Shown here: piece after piece, positions 1 to 11,062 of the stretch
Numbering within the stretch: the stretch's first letter is position 1
Layout: each line of letters opens with the position of its first letter
Assembly (NCBI GenBank): GCA_009602735.1
Contig: WELA01009192.1
Location: 187,242-251,241 of the forward strand
Direction: 5' to 3'
Length of the DNA: 64,000 nt
Origin: Mesotaenium endlicherianum
Lineage: Eukaryota > Streptophyta > Zygnematophyceae > Zygnematales > Mesotaeniaceae
Program-made: the position numbers and the translations under genes
The notes under the pieces: model-generated
The model's database searches: none
What the model was told of the DNA's origin: nothing
What the model saw: only the letters and a program-made list of their open reading frames with translations

Positions 1-146
1 TTTTTACTTGGGTGACAGTAGGCAGCCTTAGCCGCTTAACTAAGTCCTTGTGGACAGAAGTATGTGACGCCCCTCCGTCAACAAATGCCCTCACCTTCCT
101 ACCTGCAATCATGCAATGCAGTAGGATAGGGGGGACTGTCTTTTCC
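1..146 (-). pseudogene. Retropepsin-like protease fragment of A1
   Basis: On the minus strand this stretch reads as a retroviral-type aspartic protease fragment: a hydrophobic strand, then FVDGGASHTSV, then a helix-like KDLVKRL. In the family the active site is D-[S/T]-G-A; here the middle residue is Gly, an unusual variant that could be inactivating. The fragment is cut by the window edge and is interrupted on its upstream side by a single N at 158, flanked by a duplicated heptamer that is probably an assembly join. The role would be processing of the gag-pol polyprotein. Recognition rests on the DGGAS motif and on its position after a zinc knuckle. Confidence 0.55.
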
Positions 147-380
147 TGACATTCGCANATTCGCACTGTTCTCCTGACTTAGCAAATCAATGTTGGACAT
201 CAGGTGGAACAAGAGCCTCCAGAGTGTGCACTCTCTGGATGTCTATATTGCTGATGGTCTCCTTTATCTGGTTGTCAGGCATGCATAGTGAATCCAGTTC
301 AGCAGGACCCATAATACTTGCTACGAGGGCAGCTAGTGACGACTCACTATCTCTAGCATCCTCACAGTCAGTAGACTGGA

Positions 381-1937
381 TTATCGACTGTTGATGTTTT
401 TTAAAGGCTGGTCTTTTCTCTCGATTTTTGGAAGGTGCTTGTCTGGACACTGCTCTGTGAAGTGACCTGGCAGCTGGCAATGGAAGCAAATCGATTTTGC
501 TGAGGCTGGTCTCGGCTTAGACCTTCCACCACCTCTTCCATAGCCGCCTCGAGGGAAACCACCTCTACCTCTAGATTGTATGGCATTATACTCATACTCA
601 TATCCATCACCCTGATCGTCGTCAGCCTGGTCTCCTTCAATTGCATTGTAGGAGCCGTGGGGCTTTTTGACAATCTTAGACACCAAAGCATTATCCTCAG
701 CCTGGTCTCCTTCAATTGCATTGTAGGAACCGTGGGGTTTGTTGACAATCTTAGACACCAAAGCATTACACTGGCGCTTGTGATTGAACTGCTGCTGATC
801 CCAGGCATCAGCATCCTGGATCAAGTCAGCCAGTTTGTCATACTTCTTCTCAGCAAAATGACCAGAGCCTTCGGATTTCAAGCCATACCTGAAGTATGCT
901 ATCCTATACCGTTCTGGCAAGTCTGGCTGCTTCATCATGTTCTCTTGGAACTTTTGAGCAGAACTCAGCAAGTGAAGTGGTCTGCTTCAGTGTCAGGGAG
1001 ATCATCGCATAGATAGCTTTCTCCTGCTGGTTGATGACATCAAACTTCTCATGCAACTTCTCGACAAACTCTACCCACGTAGGGTCACCGAGTTGCCGAG
1101 CCTTACGCTCTCCTTTCTAGTAAAGCCACCAGTCTGCGGCACTGCCTTTCAGTAGCGCACCGGTGTGCCTGACCTTCTCGTAATCTTGCACTTCTGGGTA
1201 GGTTTTTCAAGCCACTGCTCAACATCCGCGAGAAACTTAATCAGGTAATATAATCTGTTTTACTCAGGATCATATTCCTGGGGAGGTTTTGGCTTGGGCT
1301 TATTAGGCCCTTGGCCACCACCACTAGTGGTTTGAGACCCCAGTGGGTCTCTGTCCCGCAGTAGAGACATTATGATTCTTTTGTTCTCCTGTTGGGACTG
1401 ATACATGGTCGCCATTTGCGACTCCATTTGAACGAGCAATGCTCCCAAGTCTACACTCTAGGGTGGTAGTCTAGCAAATGCAGCAGCAGCATTGGCATCT
1501 ACTCGCTGAGTAGTGTCCTCAACAGTTCCTCTCGCTCCTGCAGCAGCAATTCCTGCCGCATTCAGCCGGTCACGTATTTGACCTAGGGGTACATTGAGTT
1601 GTACAGCAAGAGATGGGTTCAGAACATTGGCCCTTGATGCCATGAGTTCTTCAACAGTGCGCTCGTCAGCTGGCTGTCTTTCCCTCCTTTCTGTATCTTT
1701 AGCGGCCTTTGCTAATTGTTCAGCTTCTAATCTGGCTCTCTCCTCCTCAGCTTGCTGTGCTGCAACTGCAGCTATAGCAGCTGCCTCATCTGCAGCCTCT
1801 CTAGCTGCAGTATCTGCCACGGCTTCAGAATAGGTACGGGTTCCCGCTACATGGTTTTCCGCCTGGTTTTCGACATTCTCGTTATCCTCGTTCTCCATGT
1901 CTCGGGAGTTGCTAGTTTGAGACCTTGTCCTTACCAT
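381..1937 (-). pseudogene. Gag polyprotein of A1 (broken)
   Basis: The minus-strand frame from ATG at 1937 runs, with stops near 1458 and 1260 and a frame break between about 1260 and 972, to 381. The N-terminal part is Ala/Glu/Arg rich with a likely coiled coil. The middle, in a shifted frame around 1190-1000, carries the retrotransposon-gag signature (ADWWLY, then PTWVEFVEKLHEKF). The C-terminal part has a CCHC zinc knuckle, CFHCQLPGHFTEQC, followed by a basic tail. Gag packages the element RNA in cytoplasmic particles; the knuckle binds nucleic acid. A 78-bp tandem duplication (26 residues twice, NALVSKIV units) lies just before the knuckle. The stops mean no full product is made. Confidence 0.8.
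626..773 (-). repeat. 78-bp tandem duplication inside A1 gag
   Basis: Two adjacent copies of a 78-bp unit, differing at a few positions, encode two 26-residue units containing KPHGSYNAIEGDQA. The duplication keeps the reading frame, so it probably arose while gag was still functional or is neutral slippage. Confidence 0.85.
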
Positions 1938-1958
1938 ACAAAGAAGACTGTGATAACA

Positions 1959-1971
1959 GCTCCGATACCAC
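1959..1971 (-). other. Primer-binding site of A1
   Basis: On the minus strand the bases read TGGTATCGGAGCT immediately after the LTR end TTTCA plus one base. This resembles the plant initiator-tRNA-Met primer site (TGGTATCAGAGC) with one or two changes. The same 13-mer occurs at the A2-type LTR and at every B copy in this window. Confidence 0.75.
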
Positions 1972-2686
1972 TGAAATGAATCGACTTACCAAATAGGCGA
2001 TTAACAATAATAATGATCTTTATATCAGCGAGTAATCTTTACGGATTTTCCGTTCACTGATTAAACGGCAAAAGGACAACACAATAGCAGTGGACAACAC
2101 TCGTAAATCAAATGCGAGTAAACTCGCATCAATAATGCAATCAGTAAACTCATACATAAGCAAGGTTAGAAGACAGTGCGTATCAATGGCTTCTCGCCTT
2201 GGATTCAGATCTCTCAGTAAGCTGTACAAGAGAGTTGGCCTCGTTTCCGAATGCCGAACTCGAGAGCAATGCCTAGCATATGTACATGGAATAAGTTTAC
2301 TGTTCAACGGCCAATGCGATGGCACCGCCTACCCGGGAGTTAACCACGTTGGTAGGACCTCGGTTAACCAAATCCACCGCCATCTCCCATCATCGCGAAT
2401 CGCCATCCATCCTAAGAATGTCATCTGGCCATTCATCTAGCACACCACACTTAGATGCATATCTAGGCAGTTCGCTGCGACCGACTACGGAAGTCAGCTG
2501 ACTGTCAAAGAATGTGTCAGCAAACTGACCTAAGTTGACTTCAGCCTGCTGCTTCCGGCTGAGTCATTAAACTGATGAATCAATAAAGTCCAGTAGACTC
2601 GATATTAACTAAAGTTTAGCAGGCTGAACTTATTTAACTATATTATTTAAAGAATATTATACCAACCAATATACTCATTCATTACA
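1972..2686 (-). repeat. 5' LTR of A1
   Basis: About 715 bp. On the minus strand it begins TGTAATGAATGAG and ends ATTCATTTCA, so it has TG...CA ends. It is homologous over its whole length, in inverted orientation, to the LTR at 4610-5291. Shared blocks include GGTTAACCGAGG-type sequence and the AATCGCCTATTTGGTAAG block near the 3' end. Confidence 0.85.
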
Positions 2687-2865
2687 ACACTCAACTTGCG
2701 CTTATACTCACTTTTCCTCTCTAACTCAATTCTCTTTTATACTCACTCACACAAGGTACTACACACTAGGGACTCTTCCTATCACGTTCTTGTTTTACTA
2801 CGAGCACTCAGTAGCGGCAAAGTATCATGACTTCACTAACTACATTGTGTTTATGATTGAGCAGG

Positions 2866-4524
2866 ATGACCCAGAAGTCAGAATCTAAGAGGAAGAGAAG
2901 AGCGAAAGGGGCGCATGCAGAATACTTGCAATTCCGCGGCGACATCAAATCATTCTCCATCTCCGCTCGGGAATCACAACGACTCCAACAACAGCGGGAG
3001 GCACAGAAGAAGAAGGAAGAGGAGGAACAGGCCAGGCTGAGGCAGGAAGAATTGGACAGAAAAGCTGCAGAGGAGGCCAAGAAGGCGGAAGAGGATAAGC
3101 AAGCCGAGGAGAGGCGGAAGCAGCAGGCTGAAGAAGAAGAACAGAGGAGAATCAGCAGCTACCGCTACACAATACTGGGCAAGGGCTTCGATCTACTAGA
3201 AAAGGCCTTCAAGTATGTCCAGAGAAGTTGCAGTGAGTCACAGAAGGACATCCTGCAGAGGGAAGGGAAGACATCCGAACACTTTGACAAGTATATCGAG
3301 GTCAGCACAGGGCTCCTCCTCTTCCACGATTATGCCAGAATGATAGGGTATACAGTCAGAGAGGCCAAGGCAATGGCCCAAGTGAATGAGGCAGGAGCTG
3401 TATCGATCCCAGGTATCTGGGGGAAGGATAGGGTCATCAAGATGATCCCCATGGACGCGGACAGCTTTAAGGACTCTACATCCCATAACAGGATCAAGGC
3501 CATGTATAATGAGGTGGAGAGGAGAAGCTAGGAGTTCTTGGCCAGGGAAACCAGTCAGCTAAACTTCGCAGGGCACTGGTACCCGTGCACTCTCAAAAGG
3601 ACAGACCCTGCCTTCTTCCAGAAGCCCACCGATTGGCGGTGGATGACCATCAACACGAGGGACCAGCAGAATGACAAGGCGAAGGATGAGGATTTCCTAA
3701 TAGACCTACAAGGGAACATACTGTTGCCTTCTCACATTGCAGCTTGGGACCCAAGACTGGATGGAGTCAGAGACTGCATGAGCCAAGAAATGCAGGAGGA
3801 CAAGAACAGGGCTCGTGAGTCATTCTCTAAAGGAAAGCATGCTTATACCAAATGGGCAAGCAAGCAGGGAAAAAAGGACTTATATGCGGTCCGAACTCAA
3901 CAGCCTCCACCAGCACCCAAAAGGGGAAGGTCGATAGGGTATTCTTTTTCTCGGGAAGAGCTAGAGCAGCTGACAGAAGGAACCCCAGCGGTCTTAGAGG
4001 AACCACGGGAAGGATAGGAGGAGGGGTCAAAGGAAGATGAAGAGGAAGGCGAGGAGGAGGACACTAGCCCCGCTGTGATCTTGACACTTGCCACATCCCC
4101 TGTAAGGGAGGAGACTGGGATGGCCTTGCGACAGCTCGCTGAAGAGGAGGATATCACTTGGCTGGGAACTGCCAGAGGATAGAGCCCATCTACAAGCACA
4201 GAGACCCAGTCAGTCAAGGCAGACAGGAGGGCTGCTAGAGAGATAGCCAGAGGCCTGCCAGCATCTCCCTCGCAGAGAGGGCATGTGCCCTTGGCTCATG
4301 TCATGCAATATCCATTTGGAATGCCGGTATTTGTACCTGTCAGTTTGAGGGCTGCCCAGGAGAAGGCTGCCTCCCTTCAGTTTCAGACTGTGCAGGAGAA
4401 AACAACCCAGTTACTGCGTTCCCCGCGAGGCCCCTACGCGGATCCCCCAGGCTTCAGGAGACCCCAAGACAGGAGGTGGTCTGGCTCCCTTGAGTATAGG
4501 GCCCCAGGGACATCTCCCTCTTAA
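2866..4524 (+). pseudogene. Decayed 3' ORF of A2, unknown function
   Basis: One reading frame runs from ATG 2866 to 4524 (about 550 codons), broken only by TAG codons at 3529, 4015 and 4180. Residues about 25-95 are a highly charged Glu/Lys/Gln/Arg coiled coil (EEAKKAEEDKQAEERRKQQ). A globular part follows with YTILGKGFDLLEKAF and WYPCTLKRTDPAFFQKP. The C-terminal third is acidic and then Pro/Arg/Ser rich. I recognise no protease, RT, integrase, zinc knuckle or membrane segment. Its place directly before the polypurine tract and 3' LTR makes it a third ORF downstream of pol, or a gag-like protein of a non-autonomous derivative. The three TAG stops without frameshifts indicate fairly recent decay. 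Confidence 0.6.
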
Positions 4525-4600
4525 TGGCAGTAGGCTGGGGGCGGACGGAGCAGCACGCTGTTACTAATGTTAGTATTGTCGAGATGACAACATGTTCAGT

Positions 4601-4609
4601 TGGAGGGAT
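4601..4609 (+). other. Polypurine tract of A2
   Basis: TGGAGGGAT lies immediately before the LTR start TGTAATG, the expected position of the plus-strand primer in an LTR retrotransposon. It also fixes the element's orientation as plus. Confidence 0.6.
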
Positions 4610-5291
4610 TGTAATGAATCAGTATATTGGTTGATATAATACTCATTTAAATATGATATTTAAAGAAGTTCAGCCTCTTGAACTTTAATTAGCATTAACT
4701 CTACTGGATACTATAGAATAATCAGTTTAATGACTCAGCCGGGGGCAGCAGGCTGAAGTCTTAGGTCAGCTTGCTGACACATTCTTTGACAGCCAGCTGA
4801 CTTCCGTACTCGATAGCAGCGAACAACCTAGATATGCATCTAAGTGTGGTGGGCTAGATGAATGGCCAGATGACATCCTTAGGATGGATGGCAATTCCGG
4901 ATGATGGGAGATGGTGGTGGATTTGGTTAACCGAGGTTCTACCAACGTGGTTAACTCTCGGGTAGGCGGTGCCATCAAACTGGCCGTTGAACAGTAAACT
5001 CATTCCAGGTACATATGCTAGGTATTACTCTCGAGTTCCACATTCGGAAACCAAGCCAACTCTCTTGTACAACTTACTGAGAGAGATCTGAATCCAAGGC
5101 GAGAAGCCATTGATACGCACTGTCTCCTAGCCTTGCTTATGTGTGAGTTTAGTGGTTGCATTATTGATGCTAGTTTACTTCCATTTAACTTCCGAGTATT
5201 GTCATCTGCTAGTAAGTTGTCTTTTGCTGTTTAATCAATTAATAGCAATCATTAGTTGTTAATCGCCTATTTGGTAAGACGATTCATTTCA
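4610..5291 (+). repeat. 3' LTR of A2
   Basis: About 682 bp, from TGTAATGAATC to GATTCATTTCA. It is homologous to the A1 LTR (1972-2686, inverted). The right flank CCTGC is B1 sequence. Confidence 0.85.
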
Positions 5292-8171
5292 CCTGCGTCG
5301 TGTTGTTGTAGGCAAACTCCAGGAGGGTCAAGTACATGTCCCAATCTTGCTCTAGAGTAGACACATAGGCCTATGAAGAGGTCTTTAGGGTACGATTCAT
5401 ACGCTCGGTTTGCCCATCTGATTGCGGGTGGTAGGCAGTGGACATATCCAGCGATGTACCCAAGTTCTTGAAGAGATTTTTCCAAAAATGGCTTGTAAAT
5501 CTTGGATCTCTATCGGACACAATTCTTGATGGTAGTCCATGGAGTCGGAAGATGTTGTCAAAGATGAGTCTTGCAAGTTGTGGTGCTGTAGCCTTAGTCG
5601 TCGTGGGATTAAAATGAGCCATCTTGGTAAGTCTGTCCACCGCCGTGAGTATTGCATTATGGCCTCGAGGTGTCACGGGCAAGTCCACGATAAGGTCCAT
5701 TGAGATGTCCGTCCATTGTCTTTCGGGGATTGGTAGTGGTTGGAGGAGTCCTCCCGCCTTTTGCGATGATGGCTTGATTCTTTGGCATGTGTCACAGCTC
5801 CTGCAGTACTCCTTGACTTGCTTAGACATGCCTGGCCAGCAATAAGTCCTAGCTAGAACGCCCGTGGTCCTTAGGATTCCAAAGTGTCCTCCAAGAGGGT
5901 TGTCGTGTGCTTCTCGTAGAAGCAAGAGCCGGAGGTCTATGTCGTTAGGAACACATCTCTGGCCCGTGTCTTGCCTCACCCAATAATTGCCTTCTTGCTT
6001 CTTATATGGGTCCAAGGCTGCTTCTCCGTTCTTGTAGTAAGGGTCTCTTTCATCGGCGGCTGAAAGTCGAGCTTCTAGATCTGTCTTCAGGGATGTCATC
6101 ACTGCGTTTAATTGCAATCTTGGGAGGGGGTCAGCCGGGTTTGTCTTGCCGGGCTGGTCCTGAATCGTGATGTTGTATTATTGCAAGTATCCGCTCCATC
6201 TTGCTTGCCTTCTTGAGAGATACGGCTGCGTCTGGAGGTGCTTCAACGCTTCGTGGTCCGTAGTGACCAGCACCTTGCGTCCTTCAACGTAGCAGCGCCA
6301 AACCTTGAAGGCATGTACAATTGCCAATGCCTCTCGCTCCGTGGTTGCATAATTTTGCTCGGCCGAATTTAGCTTCCTTGACTCGTAGGCAATGGGCTGC
6401 AGTCCCTTGCCTTGGTCTTGAAGCAGGATTGCTCCTATTGCATAGGAAGATGCATCGGTGATGACGTGGAAGGGCCAATCTGGGTTTGGACTTGGGAGTG
6501 TGAGCACCGGGGATGTGGTCAATCTTCGCTTTAACTCTTGAAATGCCTCCTCCTTTTTCTCGACCCAAACATATGGCTTGTCTTTCTTCAGTAGATCCGT
6601 GAGAACGGCTGCTATGTGCGAGAAGCTCTGGATGAATTTTCTGTACCAATTGGCAGATCCCAAGAATGATTGAAGTTCTTTCTTGGTCGTGGGAGTTGGC
6701 CATTCCTCCACCACCGTGGTCTTCTTGGGGTCCATCTTGATGCCATCAGCAATCACGTGGAGACCTAGGAACTCCACTTCTTGTTTGGCGAACTCGCACT
6801 TTGACTCCTTTGCAAATAGCTTGTTTTGCTTCAATACTTCAAGGACTTCTTTCAAGTGTCTCGCATGCTCTTCAAGGGTCTTGCTGTAGATAAGGATGTC
6901 ATCGATGAATACCACCACAAATCTGTCCAACATGGGCTGAAATATGGTGTTCATCATAGTCATGAAAGTTGCTGGCGCGTTGGTGAGTCCAAATGGCAGG
7001 ACCATGAACTCAAAATGTCCATATCTTGTCCTGAATGCCGTCTTCTCTATGTCCGGTTCTGCGATGCGAATCTGGTGGTAGCCGCTCCGTAAGTCAATCT
7101 TCGTGAAGTACTTGGCTCCAACCAGCCGGTCCATGAGCTCATCCATGCGCGGCAGCGGGTATCGATTCTTGATGGTGATCTTGTTGAGGGCGCGATAGTC
7201 CACACACATCCTCAAGGTACCATCTTTCTTCTTGACAAATAGCACCGGGGCTCCAAATGGCGACTTGCTAGGTCGAATGAAGCCATGCTCCAGTAGCTCC
7301 TTGATTTGCTTCTTGACTTCGTCTAGCTCCGTGTATGACATTTTGAACGTAGGCCGAGAGATGGGCTTGCTTCCGGGCTCCAACTCTATCTTGTGGTCTA
7401 CGAATCTTTTGGGGGGTAGGCCCTTGGGCAATTCCGGGGAGAACACTTCTTTGTAGTCCTCTAAGACTTCTTGTATCTCCTTGGGAACGGGGCTGCCTTC
7501 TTGACTCTCGATGTCTTTCTTGATGTCTTTTGGCGTGATCAAGGCCAAAAGAAGCTCGTGTCTCTTCCTCACAAGTCTCTTGAGTTGGAGGGCGGACAAT
7601 AGTATCTCGTGTGTCGGCTTCTTGATGTCTTGGGTCTGGATATTCTGGATTGCGCGCTAAATACAGATTCTTGAAGCGATGTCATTCTTGATCTTGATAG
7701 TCGCGGTCCTCCAATCAACTTGGGGTTGTGCTTGGTCAACCAAGGCGTCCCTAGGATGACGTCGTACTTGCCCAATTGCATATCCTTGAAGGACTTGATA
7801 GAGAGTGCCGAGGGGTACGTCTTCTTGGAAGGGGTAGTATAGGAGAATCCATCGGGCATCATAATCTCCTCGTCGTGGTCAAGAGTTTGCATAATAAGAC
7901 CGTGCTTGGTGGCAAAATCTGCAGGAATGAAGTTGCCTTGAGCTCCGCTATCCACCAAGATGTGGACCTTCTCTCCTCCAAGGTAACCTCTCAAACTCAT
8001 TGGGGCTGGAACGTCGTCTTCAACGGGGGTCTCCACCTCACTTGGCGTGTTGCCTTCTCGTGAAGTGGGTCTTGGGGTGGTAGGCTCCTGGCCTACCGGC
8101 GCTGTCCGTTTTTTGACAACTTTTTGGGGCATGAAAGTGCACGATGGCCCTTTTCCTTGCAATAAAAGCAT
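5292..8171 (-). pseudogene. Pol polyprotein of B1 (protease-RT-RNase H-integrase, broken)
   Basis: Protease (8171-7569) shows [14 protein letters not shown], the D-S-G-A active site. RT plus RNase H occupy 7599-6178: [17 protein letters not shown], the catalytic box FIDDILIYS, then the RNase H strand [14 protein letters not shown] and TDHEALKHL. Integrase (6117-5371) has the zinc-binding HHCC region ending [11 protein letters not shown] and core residues in MDLIVDLP and [10 protein letters not shown], with the catalytic Glu in DGQTERMNR. Breaks lie between protease and RT, at about 6178-6120 where RNase H runs into a stop, and at 5371. The last part, including the chromodomain seen in B2, was lost when A2 inserted at 5291. 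Confidence 0.88.
8079..8114 (-). promoter_or_regulatory. -1 ribosomal frameshift signal, gag/pol of B1
   Basis: The minus strand has the slippery heptamer A_AAA_AAC (8114-8108) in the gag frame, a 10-nt spacer, and a 7-bp hairpin GGTAGGC/GCCTACC with a 5-nt loop (8097-8079). The gag stop codon lies in the hairpin. It is identical to the site in B2. Confidence 0.7.
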
Positions 8172-9382
8172 AGTCCAGCCGTCATGAGAGCTTCTTTTTC
8201 AGCCGGGGAGAGTCTTGCTTTCACTCCTTGCTGGTTTCTTGCATCATAAGTGTCATTGGAGGGTCTTCCACTCTTCCGGGCAGCCGCGGGGTCCCTTTTA
8301 ATAACTCCGATTTCCATGGGTGTGGGTCCAGATTCGGATGTGGAAGGGGCTGCGTACACCCGCGTCGTCGGTACCCGTGAAGATGAAGGCACGGAGTGCT
8401 TGAAATCCAAGGTATCCACCTTTTGGGCCACTTCAATGATCTTTGAGAAGTCCGTCAAGTCGCGTAACTCCACTTCCTTTGCCACCTTGGGTTTGAGGCC
8501 AAAGATGTAGCGGTCAATCTTCTCCTCGAGAGACATGTTGGGGATCTCAAGAGTGAGGGCGTGAAATCTGGATGTATACTCTTGAACGGACGTCATTTGC
8601 TTGAGATGGTGGAGCTTTCCTCGGGCAATCTTCTCCGCATTGATGGACATGAATTGCTTCTTGAGGGCCTCACGAAAATCTGCNAAAAATCTGCCCATCT
8701 TGCATGTGATGGTGGGGGCTCTTGGCCGAGCATGGGGTGCGCCATAGCTTGGTATATAGCCACTTGATAGTTACGCCACCATGATGTTGCTGCTCCTCTA
8801 AGTAAGGTAACAGCAAAGGGAACGTAGTCCTCCTCGGGTACTTCAAGGAATGCGAGGTACGTCTCCACTTGGTAGAGCCATAAATTCAGGTTGGCACCTT
8901 TCCCGGGGTTGAAAGTGTCGGGTTTGCCGGGCTTGATGAGTTTCCTTGCTCTCGTTGCATCTTGAGGAGGCCCTTGAGCCGGGGCTGGATTTTGAGCATT
9001 GCTTGGAATAGTGGCAACCATGGCAGCCATAGCTTCTCTTGACGCTTGCACGGTTGCTTCATAGCTGGCCAAGCCCACTTGGTTGTGGACGGTCATTAGG
9101 AAGGTTGCCTACTCATTTGCGAGAACTCCTTGTGGTGGGGTCAACTTTGCTATAGCAGCTGCCACGGGATTTGACGGTGCTCCTCCTTGTAGTGCTTCTT
9201 GTTGTGCAGATTTTCTTGAGTGGGCTCTCCCATCGACGCTGGAGGAGGGTGTGCTCCTCCTTGTAGTGCTTCTTGTTGTGCAGATTTTCTTGAGTGGGCT
9301 CTCCCATCGGCGCTGGAGAAGGGTTTCTTGGAGAGGAAGGGCTTCCTTCGAAAGCTTGCTGTTGGTCTTGAGGATCGGCCAT
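8093..9382 (-). pseudogene. Gag of B1 (broken)
   Basis: Starts at ATG 9382 ([13 protein letters not shown]), as in B2. One-base losses in two copies of a CAA/TTG-rich repeat near 9215 and 9285 shift the frame. The body resumes at 9096 and reads to 8593, and then from 8698 to 8093 after a break at 8684. That last break is a single N flanked by a duplicated nine-base word and is probably an assembly join rather than a mutation. The C-terminus has the CCHC knuckle [14 protein letters not shown]. Gag forms the particle shell and binds the RNA. Compared with B2 (426 residues) the length is the same. Confidence 0.85.
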
Positions 9383-9405
9383 CTTCTTGTGCTACCAAAG
9401 TGCCT

Positions 9406-9418
9406 AGCTCCGATACCA
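9406..9418 (-). other. Primer-binding site of B1
   Basis: TGGTATCGGAGCT on the minus strand, one base from the LTR end CACTACA. Copies of the site recur in the two 65-bp spacers of the LTR array (about 9976-9988 and 10546-10558). Confidence 0.75.
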
Positions 9419-9419
9419 C

Positions 9420-11062
9420 TGTAGTGAAACAGATAGATAAAGTACTTAGTAAAACAGAATACTTTATCTATTCAAGACAAGGATCTTTGAACACAAGTGG
9501 TAGCTTCTTGAAAGAGAGATGGCTTCTTGAAAGTTAATATATTTCTGGATTTTGGCAAGTACAAGAGTGATTCTGGAATGTCTTTCTATGTTCTAGCTCT
9601 TGTTTATATACTTGCTACATAAGTAATTTCTAGGAAGGTGTATGTTGATGTGTTGGCACCCAACACATCCCAAAACTTGCCACCTCTTTCTAGAATAATG
9701 TACACATGTCCTTTTGACCTAAAAATGGCACATCTGACTTTTGCCACATGGAGTTCTTCTAGGTCTTTCCTCTAACTTCGAAAATGCCTTGGAAGGTTCA
9801 AAGGACATGAACCAAGTTACTAGAGTACCTATTCACACTTGACTCCACACCATACTACTTCAAATATATTTGTAAAAACATTGAAATATATGCAAACTAA
9901 TGTATAATAACTCAAATCACTACACTTGCCGTTGGTCTTGAGGATCGGCCATCTTCTTGTGCTACCAAAGTGCCTAGCTCCGATACCACTGTAGTAAAAC
10001 AGATAGATAAAGTACTTAGTAAAATAGAATACTTTATCAATTCAAGACAAGGATCTTTGAACACAAGTGGTAGCTTCTTGAAAGAGAGATGGCTTCTTGA
10101 AAGTTAATATATTTCTGGATTTTGGCAAGTACAAGAGTGATTCTGGAATGTCTTTCTATGTTCTAGCTCTTGTTTATATACTTGCTACATAAGTAATTTC
10201 TAGGAAGGTGTATGTTGATGTGTTGGCACCCAACACATCCCAAAACTTGCCACCTCTTTCTAGAATAATGTACACATGTCCTTTTGACCTAAAAATGGCA
10301 CATCTGACTTTTGCCACATGGAGTTCTTCTAGGTCTTTCCTCTAACTTCGAAAATGCCTTGGAAGGTTCAAAGGACATGAACCAAGTTACTAAAGTACCT
10401 ATTCACACTTGACTCCACACCATACTACTTCAAATATATTTGTAAAAACATTGAAATATATGCAAACTAATGTATAATAACTCAAATCACTACACTTGCC
10501 GTTGGTCTTGAGGATCGGCCATCTTCTTGTGCTACCAAAGTGCCTAGCTCCGATACCACTGTAGTAAAACAGATAGATAAAGTACTTAGTAAAACAGAAT
10601 ACTTTATCTATTCAAGACAAGGATCTTTGAACACAAGTGGTAGCTTCTTGAAAGAGAGATGACTTCTTGAAAGTTAATGGATTTTTGGAATTTGGTACGT
10701 ACAAGAGTGATTCTGGAATGTCTTTCTATGTTCTAGCTCTTGTTTATATACTTGCTACATACGTAATTTCTAGGAAGGTGTACGTTGATGTGTTGGCACC
10801 CAACACATCCCAAAATTTGCCACGTCTTTCTAGAATAATGTACACAAGCCCTTTTGACCTAAAATGGCACATTTGACTTTTACCACATGGAGTTCTTCTA
10901 GGTCCTTCCTCTAACTTCGAAAATGCCTTGGAAGGTTCAAAGGACATGAACCAAGTCACTAGAGTATCTATTCACACTTGATTCCACACAATATTACTGC
11001 AAATATATTCAAAAGTATTAAAATATATGCCAACTAATATATTATAACTCAAAATCACTACA
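9420..11062 (-). repeat. Tandem array of three B-family LTRs with intervening primer site and gag start
   Basis: Three LTRs of 503-505 bp lie at 9420-9924, 9990-10494 and 10560-11062. They are separated by two 65-bp spacers (9925-9989, 10495-10559). Each spacer contains the first bases of gag (start ATG and the MADPQDQQ codons), the leader and the primer-binding site, so the repeat unit is LTR + primer site + leader + gag start, 570 bp. Both spacers begin at the same gag position, right after CTTGC. The first two LTRs are almost identical; the outer one (10560) differs more. This is either repeated self-insertion at one site or, more simply, unequal recombination. Confidence 0.9.

Larger units (their letters stand above)
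1..2686 (-). mobile_element. Gypsy-type LTR retrotransposon A1, 5' part
   Basis: This minus-strand element enters the window at its protease and ends with its 5' LTR at 2686. Reading right to left the order is LTR (2686-1972), primer-binding site (1971-1959), gag (1937-381) and protease (about 140-1); RT and integrase must lie left of the window. Gag-then-protease order and the Met-type primer site fit Ty3/gypsy or copia; gypsy is inferred from the LTR's relation to A2. Several in-frame stops in gag show the copy is dead. It abuts the 3' half of A2 in opposite orientation, which suggests it inserted into A2, but its other end is not visible so the target duplication cannot be checked. Confidence 0.75.
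2687..5291 (+). mobile_element. Gypsy-type LTR retrotransposon A2, 3' part
   Basis: Plus-strand remnant made of an internal 3' region with one decayed long ORF (2866-4524), a polypurine tract (4601-4609) and a 3' LTR (4610-5291). The LTR's right end is followed by CCTGC, which matches the point where the B1 integrase sequence resumes (the intact B2 copy has GGCCTGCGTAGTG there), so A2 inserted into B1. The 5' half is absent because A1 sits at 2686; it may lie left of the window if A1 inserted into A2. RT and integrase of A2 are not visible. Confidence 0.7.
5292..11062 (-). mobile_element. Ty3/gypsy chromovirus B1 (truncated, with triplicated 5' LTR)
   Basis: Minus-strand copy of the B family. 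Reading leftwards: LTRs (11062-9420), primer site, gag (9382-8093), and pol (protease, RT, RNase H, integrase) to 5292, where A2 has replaced or displaced the chromodomain end and the 3' LTR. It is closely similar to B2 (23428-30106), which serves as the reference. Differences include one-base losses in gag, a 1-bp change at about 7659 that puts a stop after protease, and a deletion in the protease block. All frames are broken, so the copy is inactive. Confidence 0.85.

Noticed and set aside
576-1016. 146-codon plus-strand ORF
   Set aside because: It lies antisense to the A1 gag, including the 78-bp duplication; the minus frame has the zinc knuckle, so this is a shadow.
9420-11062. Reading the regular 570-bp repeats as a satellite or CRISPR-like array
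   Set aside because: The units are complete LTRs with primer sites and gag starts; a eukaryotic retroelement array explains them fully.
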